A DNA stretch of 64,000 bases from Nocardioidaceae bacterium (GTDB taxonomy: Bacteria > Actinomycetota > Actinomycetes > Propionibacteriales > Nocardioidaceae), in NCBI GenBank assembly GCA_018672315.1, contig CP076053.1, positions 3,521,827 through 3,585,826 of the forward strand, written 5' to 3'. The position numbers were made by a program, and so were the translations under genes. Of the stretch, positions 57,464 to 64,000 are shown in pieces. Positions within the stretch are counted from its first letter, which is position 1. Every line of letters starts with the position of its first letter. The notes below the pieces were generated by a model. The model had not been told where the DNA came from and made no database searches. It worked only from the letters and a program-made list of their open reading frames with translations.

Positions 57464-58443
57464 AGCGACCGCAGACGCTCGAGCAGCGCCGGAGCGACGT
57501 CGTCGAGGAACTCGTGCTGCCTCTCGTCCCCGATCTGCACGAGGGCGACGTCGGTGTAGCCCGCGTCGAGGAACGGGCGCACGCTCTCGGCGAGCTCGTC
57601 GAGGTCGGGGCCGCAGGCGATGTTGTCCGCGACGTCCGACGGCGTGACGAACTGCGTCGCCGCCGCGAAGCCGGCGGTGGTCGGGAGGTCGGCGTTGACG
57701 TGCCACCCGCCGGCGAACCAGCGGAACTGCTCGTGCGCGGTCTCGACGGCCGCGTCCTTGTCGGGTCCCCAGCAGATCGGGATCTGGCCCACGGCACGGG
57801 CGCCGCCGTCACCGATGGTGCGTACGCCCTCGGTGCCGTTCCACGTCGCGACCATGTCGGCGTCGGGCTCGGTGGAGATGAGGTGGTCGGCCATGGGCCC
57901 GAAGCGCTTGATGCCCTTCTCACCGGAGATCGCGAGCCCGATCTCGACGGGCTCGTCGGGGAGGTCCCACACGCGCGCGGAGTCCACCTGGAAGAACTCG
58001 CCGCGGTAGTCCACGAGCTCGCCGGTGTGCAGCGCGCGGATGATCTCGACGGCCTCGGCCAGCATCTCCTGCCGGTCCTTGACCGCCGGCCAGCCCTCGC
58101 CCACGACGTGCTCGTTGAGGTTCTCCCCCGAGCCGAGGCCGAGGATGAACCGGCCGTCGCTCATCACGCCCATCGTCGCGGCCTTCTGGGCGACCACCGC
58201 GGGGTGGTAGCGCACCGTCGGGCAGGTCACGTACGTCATGAGCTCCAGACGCTCCGTGGCGTACGCGACCGCGCCGAGCATCGTCCAGGCGTAGGAGGCG
58301 TGCCCCTGCGCGGAGAGCCAGGGGAAGTAGTGGTCGCTGGACACCGCGAAGTCGAAGCCCAGGCGTTCGGCCTTGACCGCGTAGTCGACGAGGTGCTTGG
58401 GATTGGACTGCTCGGTCATCAGGGTGTAGCCGAAGCGGGTCAT
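57460..58443 (-). CDS. LLM-class F420-dependent oxidoreductase
   Basis: TIM-barrel flavin-type oxidoreductase of 327 aa, close to F420-dependent glucose-6-phosphate dehydrogenase-like enzymes: FAVSSDHYFPW, YVTCPTVRYHPAVVAQKAAT and GRFILGLGSGENLNEHV are the family's barrel strands. Known relatives transfer hydride to coenzyme F420; whether glucose-6-phosphate or another alcohol is oxidised is not visible. The start is ATG 58443 and the stop overlaps that of the kinase gene on the other strand. Confidence 0.9.
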   Translation of the reverse strand: MTRFGYTLMTEQSNPKHLVDYAVKAERLGFDFAVSSDHYFPWLSAQGHASYAWTMLGAVAYATERLELMTYVTCPTVRYHPAVVAQKAATMGVMSDGRFILGLGSGENLNEHVVGEGWPAVKDRQEMLAEAVEIIRALHTGELVDYRGEFFQVDSARVWDLPDEPVEIGLAISGEKGIKRFGPMADHLISTEPDADMVATWNGTEGVRTIGDGGARAVGQIPICWGPDKDAAVETAHEQFRWFAGGWHVNADLPTTAGFAAATQFVTPSDVADNIACGPDLDELAESVRPFLDAGYTDVALVQIGDERQHEFLDDVAPALLERLRSL

Positions 58444-58549
58444 CGGGTCCTCATTCCGATCGGGGCCTACCCCGCGCGTCCGGGGCCGTGCCCGTCAGCG
58501 GTACCCGCCCGCACGAGTCGGAGAACGTGCGACCGGAGCCTGTCCGGTC

Positions 58550-59029
58550 TCAGTCCTCGGCCGTGCGCCGACGCTCCTGGTTCATGCGGGCCAGGTGGCG
58601 TACGGCCTCCTTGGCGTACGCGCCGTCGCTGCCCTGGATGCCCAGCATGTTCAGCGACCGGTCGTCGAGGGTCTCGACGCGCGCGAACGGCGCGCCGCGG
58701 GGCAGGCCCAGGCGGGCGACCTCGGCCCACGGGAGGTCGTGGGTGCGGAAGCCGTTGACCACGACGAGGCCGCGCTCGGTGGCGTCGACGCGGCAGCGGA
58801 GCACGGCGTACCCCGCGACGGCGAAGAGCAGCGCCAGGAACAGCAGCAGCACCAGGTCGGCGCCGACGAAGCGGTCCCGCGCGGTCTGGGGCAGCAGCAG
58901 CCAGGTCACGACCGGGCTCAGGGCCAGGACGGCGAAGACGACGGCACCGACGACGCGTACGCCCCGGGGCCGGTAGCGCACCAGGGGCTCGGACGCCCCG
59001 GGGCCGGGCGACTCAGAGGCGGCAGGCAT
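58550..59029 (-). CDS. PH-domain membrane protein
   Basis: A 159-aa protein with two membrane helices (VVGAVVFAVLALSPVVTWLL and LVLLLFLALLFAVAGYAVL) followed by a small bacterial PH domain (RCRVDATERGLVVVNGFRTH to LPWAEVARLGLPRG). It overlaps hisG by 17 bases. In M. tuberculosis a PH-domain protein (Rv1417) also follows ribH (recalled), so the placement is old. Function unknown. Confidence 0.85.
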   Translation of the reverse strand: MPAASESPGPGASEPLVRYRPRGVRVVGAVVFAVLALSPVVTWLLLPQTARDRFVGADLVLLLFLALLFAVAGYAVLRCRVDATERGLVVVNGFRTHDLPWAEVARLGLPRGAPFARVETLDDRSLNMLGIQGSDGAYAKEAVRHLARMNQERRRTAED

Positions 59030-59867
59030 GGATGTCCGTCAGCAGGATGCCGCGCGCACCCAGGTCGTAGAGCTTGTCCATCAGACCCTGCGCGCCGTCG
59101 CGGGGCACCATCGCGCGGACGGCGACCCAGCCGTCCTTATGCAGCGGGCTGACCGTCGGCGACTCGATGCCGGGCGTGAGCGCCACCGCGCTCTCGACGG
59201 CGGTCTGCGGGATGTCGTAGTCCATCATCACGTACGACCGCGCCACCAGCACGCCCTCGAGCCGGCGTCGGAAGACGTCGAAACCCTCCGGCAGCGGTGC
59301 CCCGGCGCGGGAGATGACCACGGCCTCGGACTCCAGGATGGTCTCCCCCACGACCTCCAGGCCCGCCTGCCGCAGCGTCGAACCGGTCTCGACGACGTCG
59401 GCGATCACGTCGGCGACGCCGAGCTGGATCGAGGTCTCGACGGCGCCGTCGAGGCGTACGACGCTCGCCTCGATGCCGCGCTCGGCGAGCCACGCCCTGA
59501 CCACGCCGGTGTAGGAGGTGGCGATGCGCTTGCCCTGCAGATGTGTCAGGTCACCGGGCGTGCCGAGGGTGCCCGGCCGCGTGGCGAACCGGAACCGCGA
59601 GCGGCCGAACCCGAGCTGCATCAGCTCGTCGGCCTTGGCTCCCGAGTCGGCCAGCAGGTCGCGGCCGGTGATGCCGAGGTCGAGGGTGCCCTCACCGACG
59701 TACAGCGCGATGTCGCGGGGGCGCAGGTAGAAGAACTCGACGCCGGCGTCGGGGTCGACCAGCACGAGCTCCTTGGAGTCGCTGCGCTGGCGGTAGCCCG
59801 CCTCGGTGAGCATCTGGGACGCCACCTGGGACAGCGACCCCTTGTTGGGGAGTGCGATGCGGAGCAT
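59013..59867 (-). CDS. hisG: ATP phosphoribosyltransferase, long form
   Basis: First histidine enzyme: joins ATP and PRPP. Starts MLRIALPNKGSLS; DVIADVVETGSTLRQAGLEV is the PRPP-binding loop. At 284 aa it is the long HisG with its own C-terminal regulatory ACT-like domain (KDGWVAVRAMVPRDGAQGLM), inhibited by histidine, and needs no HisZ. It follows hisE by 28 bases. Confidence 0.95.
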   Translation of the reverse strand: MLRIALPNKGSLSQVASQMLTEAGYRQRSDSKELVLVDPDAGVEFFYLRPRDIALYVGEGTLDLGITGRDLLADSGAKADELMQLGFGRSRFRFATRPGTLGTPGDLTHLQGKRIATSYTGVVRAWLAERGIEASVVRLDGAVETSIQLGVADVIADVVETGSTLRQAGLEVVGETILESEAVVISRAGAPLPEGFDVFRRRLEGVLVARSYVMMDYDIPQTAVESAVALTPGIESPTVSPLHKDGWVAVRAMVPRDGAQGLMDKLYDLGARGILLTDIHACRL

Positions 59868-59895
59868 CGGCGGTTCTCCTGTCAGGTCGGTCAGG

Positions 59896-60159
59896 TCAGA
59901 GGTGGGCGTAGACGTCGTCGAGGTCCAGGCCGAGGGCCAGCATCATCACCTGCGCGTGGTAGATCAGCTGGCTGATCTCCGCGGCGGCGGCCTCGCGGGA
60001 CTCGTGCTCGGCGGCCATCCAGGACTCGGCGGCCTCCTCGACCAGCTTCTTGCCGATGGCGTGCACACCGGCGTCGAGCTGCGCCACGGTGCCGGAGCCC
60101 TCAGGGCGTTCGGCTGCCTTGCGGGAGAGCTCGGCCCAGAGCTCCTCGAACGTCTTCAC
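59896..60159 (-). CDS. hisE: Phosphoribosyl-ATP pyrophosphatase
   Basis: Second step of histidine synthesis. An 87-aa all-alpha MazG-like protein with [15 protein letters not shown] and the C-terminal [17 protein letters not shown] helices. The start is GTG 60159, 11 bases after ribH, so the histidine pair is likely carried on the riboflavin transcript. Confidence 0.94.
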   Translation of the reverse strand: MKTFEELWAELSRKAAERPEGSGTVAQLDAGVHAIGKKLVEEAAESWMAAEHESREAAAAEISQLIYHAQVMMLALGLDLDDVYAHL

Positions 60160-60170
60160 GTGGCCTGAGC

Positions 60171-60713
60171 CTACGGCGTCGCGGTCGGTGTCGGTGCAGC
60201 GGACGGCTGACCGGTGGCGCTGCCCGTACGCCCGGCGTCGGCGCGGAGACCACGGATCGCGGCGGCGGTGACGAGGGCGGCGGAGGTGGCCTCGTAGCCC
60301 TTGTCCTCCTTCGACCCCTCCAGCCCGGCGCGGTCGAGCGCCTGCGACTCGTCGTCGCAGGTGAGCAGACCGAACCCGATCGGGACCCCGTGGTCGAGCG
60401 CGACCCGGTTGAGGCCGGAGGTGGCGGCGTCGCAGACGTACTCGAAGTGCGGCGTGCCGCCGCGGATCACGACACCCAGCGCGACGACCGCGTCGCAGCC
60501 GGCCGCGGCCAGCTCGGCGGCGACCACGGGCAGCTCGAAGGACCCGGGGACGCGTACGAGCACCTGGTCGGTGACCTGGTGGTCGGCGAGGGCGCGGTCC
60601 ACGCCGTCGAGCAGCCCGTCCATGACCTCGGTGTGCCACGACGCGGCGACGACGCCGACGCGGTAGCCCGAGGCGTCGAAGGGGTCGGTGGAGGCGGCTC
60701 CTGCTCCGCTCAT
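60171..60713 (-). CDS. ribH: 6,7-dimethyl-8-ribityllumazine synthase
   Basis: Penultimate riboflavin enzyme; assembles into capsids or pentamers in other bacteria. [13 protein letters not shown] and [20 protein letters not shown] surround the active site. 180 aa, with a Pro/Thr-rich C-terminal tail of about 20 residues not seen in most homologues. ATG 60713 overlaps the ribBA stop by four bases. Confidence 0.95.
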   Translation of the reverse strand: MSGAGAASTDPFDASGYRVGVVAASWHTEVMDGLLDGVDRALADHQVTDQVLVRVPGSFELPVVAAELAAAGCDAVVALGVVIRGGTPHFEYVCDAATSGLNRVALDHGVPIGFGLLTCDDESQALDRAGLEGSKEDKGYEATSAALVTAAAIRGLRADAGRTGSATGQPSAAPTPTATP

Positions 60714-62008
60714 GCGCGGTCTCCTGTCAGTTCCGGGTCGAGGTCCGGGTCGAGGTCTGCGTCGAGGTCGGCGGGCAGGTCGTGGCCCATCCGGTCGCGC
60801 TTGGTGCGCAGGTAGTCGACGTTGTGGTCGTTGGGGTGCGGGGTGAGCGCGACCTGCTCGACGACGGGCACGCCGTACGCCGTGAGGCTGCGTGACTTGT
60901 CGGGGTTGTTGGTCAGCAGCCGCACCGACCCGACGCCGAGGTCCCGCAGGATCTGCGAGGCGGCGGCGTAGTGGCGCGCGTCGGCCGGGAGACCGAGGTC
61001 GAGGTTGGCGTCGACGGTGTCGCGTCCGCCGTCCTGCAGCTGGTAGGCCTGCAGCTTGGCGACCAGGCCGATGCCGCGCCCCTCGTGTCCGCGGAGGTAG
61101 ACGATCACGCCCGACCCTGCGGCCGCGACGCGCTCCATGGCCTCGTGGAGCTGGGGGCCGCAGTCGCAGCGGTGGGAGCCGAACACGTCGCCGGTGAGGC
61201 ACTCGGAGTGCACCCGGGTGAGCACGGGCTCCTCGCCCTTGAGGGCGTCGGGGTCGCCGTAGACCAGGGCGACCTGCTCGGACCCGTCGACCTCGATGCG
61301 GTAGCCGTACGCGCGGAACTCGCCGTACCTGGTCGGCAGCTTCGTCTCCGCCACGCGTCGGGCGAGCTGCTCGGTGCGGCGGCGGTACTCGATCATCTGC
61401 TCGATCGAGATCATCGTCAGACCGTGCTCGTCAGCGAAGGCGCGCAGCTCGGGGGCGCGCTTCATGGTGCCGTCGTCGTTGACGACCTCGACGAGCACGC
61501 CGACCGGTGTCAGGCCCGCCATCGTGCAGAGGTCGACCGCGGCCTCGGTGTGGCCCTGGCGGCGCAGCACGCCGCCCTCGTGGTACCTGAGCGGGAAGAC
61601 GTGGCCGGGGCGGGTGATCTCCCACGGCTCGGTCGCGGAGTCGGCGAGCGTCCGCACCGTGCGGGCCCGGTCGGCGGCGGAGATGCCGGTCGAGACGCCG
61701 TCGCGGGCGTCGACCGAGATCGTGTACGCCGTGCGCATGGGGTCGCGGTTGTGCGGGGTCATCAGCGGGATCTCCAGCCGGTCGAGCATCTCGGCGGGCA
61801 TCGGGGCGCAGATGACGCCGGAGGAGTAGCGGATCGTGAACGCCATCAGGTCCGGCGTCGCCTTCGCAGCGGCGAAGATGATGTCGCCCTCGTTCTCGCG
61901 GTTCTCGTCGTCGACGACCACGACGGCCTTGCCGGCGGCGATGTCGGCGACGGCCTGCTCGACGGAGTCGAGGCGTACGCCGGCGTGCGGCTCCGTGGGT
62001 GCGGTCAC
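60710..62008 (-). CDS. ribBA: Bifunctional DHBP synthase/GTP cyclohydrolase II
   Basis: Makes both precursors of riboflavin. The N-terminal RibB half has [12 protein letters not shown] and [14 protein letters not shown]; the C-terminal RibA half has [13 protein letters not shown] followed by the Zn-binding CDC, and [10 protein letters not shown]. 432 aa. GTG 62008 overlaps ribE as GTGA. The last residues form a repetitive acidic [14 protein letters not shown] tail. Confidence 0.96.
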   Translation of the reverse strand: MTAPTEPHAGVRLDSVEQAVADIAAGKAVVVVDDENRENEGDIIFAAAKATPDLMAFTIRYSSGVICAPMPAEMLDRLEIPLMTPHNRDPMRTAYTISVDARDGVSTGISAADRARTVRTLADSATEPWEITRPGHVFPLRYHEGGVLRRQGHTEAAVDLCTMAGLTPVGVLVEVVNDDGTMKRAPELRAFADEHGLTMISIEQMIEYRRRTEQLARRVAETKLPTRYGEFRAYGYRIEVDGSEQVALVYGDPDALKGEEPVLTRVHSECLTGDVFGSHRCDCGPQLHEAMERVAAAGSGVIVYLRGHEGRGIGLVAKLQAYQLQDGGRDTVDANLDLGLPADARHYAAASQILRDLGVGSVRLLTNNPDKSRSLTAYGVPVVEQVALTPHPNDHNVDYLRTKRDRMGHDLPADLDADLDPDLDPELTGDRA

Positions 62009-62640
62009 TGCTGCTCCTGCTGCTCGGTGGTGCTGGAGGTGCCGGCCGCGAGGTGCGGGCCGACCATCTTCTCGACGTACTTCGCGACCACGTCGACCTC
62101 GAGGTTCACGCGGGCGCCGACGTCGCGGCGACCCAGCGTCGTGCGCTTGAGGGTCTCGGGGATGAGGGAGACGGTGACGCGTCCGGGCATCAGGTCGGCG
62201 ACGGTCAGGGAGACCCCGTCGATCGTGATGGAGCCCTGGGCGACGAGGTAGCGGTCGAGGTGCGCGGGCACCTCGACGGTCACGCGCTCCCAGTTGTCGC
62301 CCGGCTGGCGGTCGACGACGGTGCCGACGGCGTCGACGTGACCCTGCACGAGGTGTCCGCCGAGCCGGGCGCCGACCTGCATGGCGCGCTCGAGGTTGAC
62401 GGGGTCGCCGATCCGCAGGTCTCCGAGGCCGGTGAGGTCGAGGGTCTGCGCCATGACGTCGGCGGTGAACGTCTCGTGGTCGCGCTCGGAGACGGTGAGG
62501 CAGCAGCCGTTGACGGCGATGGAGTCGCCGTCGTGGGCGTCGGCGAGCACGTGCCCGGCGCGGATGCGCAGGCGTGCCGAGTCGTCGTTGCGCACGAGGT
62601 CGTCGACGGTGCCGAGCTCCTCGACGAGTCCGGTGAACAT
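62005..62640 (-). CDS. ribE: Riboflavin synthase alpha chain
   Basis: Dismutates two lumazines to riboflavin. Two tandem lumazine-binding halves begin [10 protein letters not shown] and [14 protein letters not shown], and the NGCCLTV and DGVSLTV strands repeat as expected. 211 aa with a Gln/Glu-rich tail. ATG 62640 shares one base with the ribD TGA. Confidence 0.95.
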   Translation of the reverse strand: MFTGLVEELGTVDDLVRNDDSARLRIRAGHVLADAHDGDSIAVNGCCLTVSERDHETFTADVMAQTLDLTGLGDLRIGDPVNLERAMQVGARLGGHLVQGHVDAVGTVVDRQPGDNWERVTVEVPAHLDRYLVAQGSITIDGVSLTVADLMPGRVTVSLIPETLKRTTLGRRDVGARVNLEVDVVAKYVEKMVGPHLAAGTSSTTEQQEQQ

Positions 62641-63746
62641 CAGGCGTCTCCCCTGGTCGTGCTGCTCTCGGTGTGGTGCGGAGTGATGGTGAGGCGTACG
62701 TCGGTCTGACCGGTGCCCTCGTCGTGCAACGTCGTGACGTCGGTGACGCTTCCCCGCAGCGCGTCGGTGATGGTGGTGATGCCGAGGTCGGCGACGGCGG
62801 TGGGGCCGGCACCGAGGAGGACGGGGGCGACGTACGCGACGACCTCGTCGGTCAGGCCGGCGCGCAGGAAGGCGGCGGCGAGCGCTGGTCCGCCCTCGAG
62901 GAAGACCTCGCGGCGGCCCGCGTCGTGGAGCTGCTGCAGGGCGGCGGCGGGGTCGCGGGTCGGCAGGAAGAGGGTCTCGGCGACGTCGTCCCGGACGCGT
63001 GCACCGGGCGGGACGTCGGCGGCACGCTCCCCCATGACCGCGCGCAGCGGCTGGTGCCCGGCCGGCTTGCCGTCGGCGTCGCGGACGGTGAGGGCCGGGT
63101 CGTCGGCGAGGACCGTGCCGGTGCCGGCGAGCACGACGTCGCTCGCCCCGCGGAGGCGGTGCACGTCGGCGCGGGCTGACGGGCTGGTGATCCACTGGCT
63201 GGTGCCGTCGGCGGCGGCGGAGCGGCCGTCGAGGGTGACGGCGTACTTCCAGGTGACGTACGGGCGACCGTGGGTGAGGGCGTGGGTCCAGCCGCGGTTG
63301 AGGCGGGCGGACTCGACGGCCATCAGTCCGGCCTCGACGTCGACGCCGGCAGCGCGGAGCGCCGCTCCCCCGCCCCGTGCGACGGGGTTGGGGTCGGCGA
63401 CGGCGTGCACGACGCGGCGTACGCCGGCCTCCAGAAGCGCGGCCGAGCAGGGGCCGGTGCGGCCCGTGTGGTGGCAGGGCTCGAGGGTGACGACCGCGGT
63501 CGCGCCGGTGGCGTCGCCGCCTGCCTCGCGGAGCGTGGTCAACGCGTCGACCTCGGCGTGGGGCGTGCCGGCGCCGCGGTGGAAGCCCTCGGCGAGCTGG
63601 GTGCCGTCGGGCGCGAGGATCACGCAGCCGACGCGGGGGTTGGGACCGAAGGGGACGCCTGGGGTCGCGGCCAGCTCGAGCGCGCGCTGCATGGCGGCGC
63701 GCTCGGCCTGCGTGCGCCGCGTGGCGCCGCTCGGGTCCGCGATCAT
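62640..63746 (-). CDS. ribD: Bifunctional pyrimidine deaminase/reductase
   Basis: Deaminates and reduces the first pyrimidine of the riboflavin pathway. Deaminase motifs: HAEVDAL and [16 protein letters not shown] with the zinc Cys pair; the reductase half begins with [18 protein letters not shown] 63746 gives 368 aa and leaves about 105 bases between riboswitch and start. A GTG at 63833 or ATG at 63692 are alternatives; none has a strong ribosome site, so the start is uncertain. Confidence 0.92.
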   Translation of the reverse strand: MIADPSGATRRTQAERAAMQRALELAATPGVPFGPNPRVGCVILAPDGTQLAEGFHRGAGTPHAEVDALTTLREAGGDATGATAVVTLEPCHHTGRTGPCSAALLEAGVRRVVHAVADPNPVARGGGAALRAAGVDVEAGLMAVESARLNRGWTHALTHGRPYVTWKYAVTLDGRSAAADGTSQWITSPSARADVHRLRGASDVVLAGTGTVLADDPALTVRDADGKPAGHQPLRAVMGERAADVPPGARVRDDVAETLFLPTRDPAAALQQLHDAGRREVFLEGGPALAAAFLRAGLTDEVVAYVAPVLLGAGPTAVADLGITTITDALRGSVTDVTTLHDEGTGQTDVRLTITPHHTESSTTRGDA

Positions 63747-63851
63747 CGGTCGGCTCAAGTCCTGGTGGTGGTCCGGCGCCCGGGGATGGCACGGGTCGCG
63801 GGACGTCGCCGACGTGGCGCCCTCATCAGTCACGGGCGCATCGCCGGCCAC

Positions 63852-63977
63852 GCGTGCGCTTCCCATCCGGACTTTCACCGTCGGTCCAGGATTTCCACCT
63901 GGTCAACCGGCCGCTGGCTGCGGCCGGGTCGCGGACTGTCACCGCCGGCTCGGACTTGCACCGATCCCAGAGCACGC
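63852..63977 (-). promoter_or_regulatory. FMN riboswitch (RFN element)
   Basis: The transcript contains GGATCGGTGCAAGTCCGA, GGCGGTGACAGTCCGCGACC, GGTGGAAATCCTGGACCGAC and GGTGAAAGTCCGGATGGGAA in order, the conserved core of the RFN aptamer, closed by a GCGTGC/GCACGC P1 stem at both ends. It sits directly ahead of ribD. When FMN binds, it would shut off the rib operon, by termination or by hiding the start region. Confidence 0.95.
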
Positions 63978-64000
63978 GAGCAGGGTCTGCTCGTACCTGC

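Overview
The window is about 64 kb of very GC-rich DNA (roughly 70% by eye) with dense, same-strand operons, many 4-base GTGA stop/start overlaps and GTG starts. These traits, together with an F420-type LLM oxidoreductase, the SteA/SteB (MctB) pair and a gene order matching the Mycobacterium tuberculosis block around Rv1689-Rv1712 (recalled from knowledge, not searched), point to the chromosome of an Actinomycetota member. The unusual ornithine carbamoyltransferase motif and the very frequent hexamer CGTACG make me favour the Nocardioidaceae (Nocardioides/Aeromicrobium-like), but this is inference.

Region by region. 1-18.5 kb: a partial SDR gene (+), then a long minus-strand housekeeping block read from high to low coordinates: TPR protein, HAD phosphatase, small protein, tlyA, nadK, recN, steA, steB/mctB, pyrG, a Nudix hydrolase, xerD, then parA, an RHH-like protein, scpA, scpB, rluB, aroH-type chorismate mutase, tyrA and cmk. 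This combines nucleotide, NAD and tyrosine synthesis with chromosome partition and cell separation. 18.5-24 kb: one rRNA operon on the minus strand (16S-23S-5S, no tRNA in the spacer) with antitermination-like boxes, complementary processing stems around 16S and 23S, and a strong hairpin after 5S. 24.3-31.7 kb: an FMN alpha-hydroxy acid dehydrogenase, tyrS, a 24-G homopolymer, an oxalate/formate-type MFS transporter, a quinone-oxidoreductase-like MDR enzyme, a 3-methyladenine DNA glycosylase and argH. 31.7-36.9 kb: a glycerol regulon, glpD facing away from glpF-glpK, then a PhzF isomerase. 36.9-38.4 kb: an unrecognised PD-(D/E)XK-like protein, ending at a 24-bp inverted repeat.

38.4-46.5 kb: the arginine operon argC-(ACT-domain gene)-argJ-argB-argD-argF-argR-argG, starting from a probable leaderless promoter with an ARG-box-like palindrome. 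46.5-54.5 kb: infC-rpmI-rplT-trmH-like methyltransferase-PAS histidine kinase, pheS-pheT, a small membrane gene, and a decayed second copy of the pheT 3' end. infC has an ATC start and an attenuator-like hairpin. 54.5-59 kb: an SseB-like protein, a secreted subtilase, a P-loop kinase and an LLM oxidoreductase. 58.5-64 kb: the riboflavin operon ribD-ribE-ribBA-ribH led by an FMN riboswitch, followed by hisE-hisG and a PH-domain membrane protein.

Most of the window is conserved core genome. The places that deserve a second look are the PD-(D/E)XK-like gene, the pheT 3'-end duplication around a small membrane gene, the CASTOR-like ACT protein in the arginine operon, the poly-G tract, the transporter with an in-frame fused C-terminal helix, and a glycosylase gene whose only sensible start appears to be CTG.
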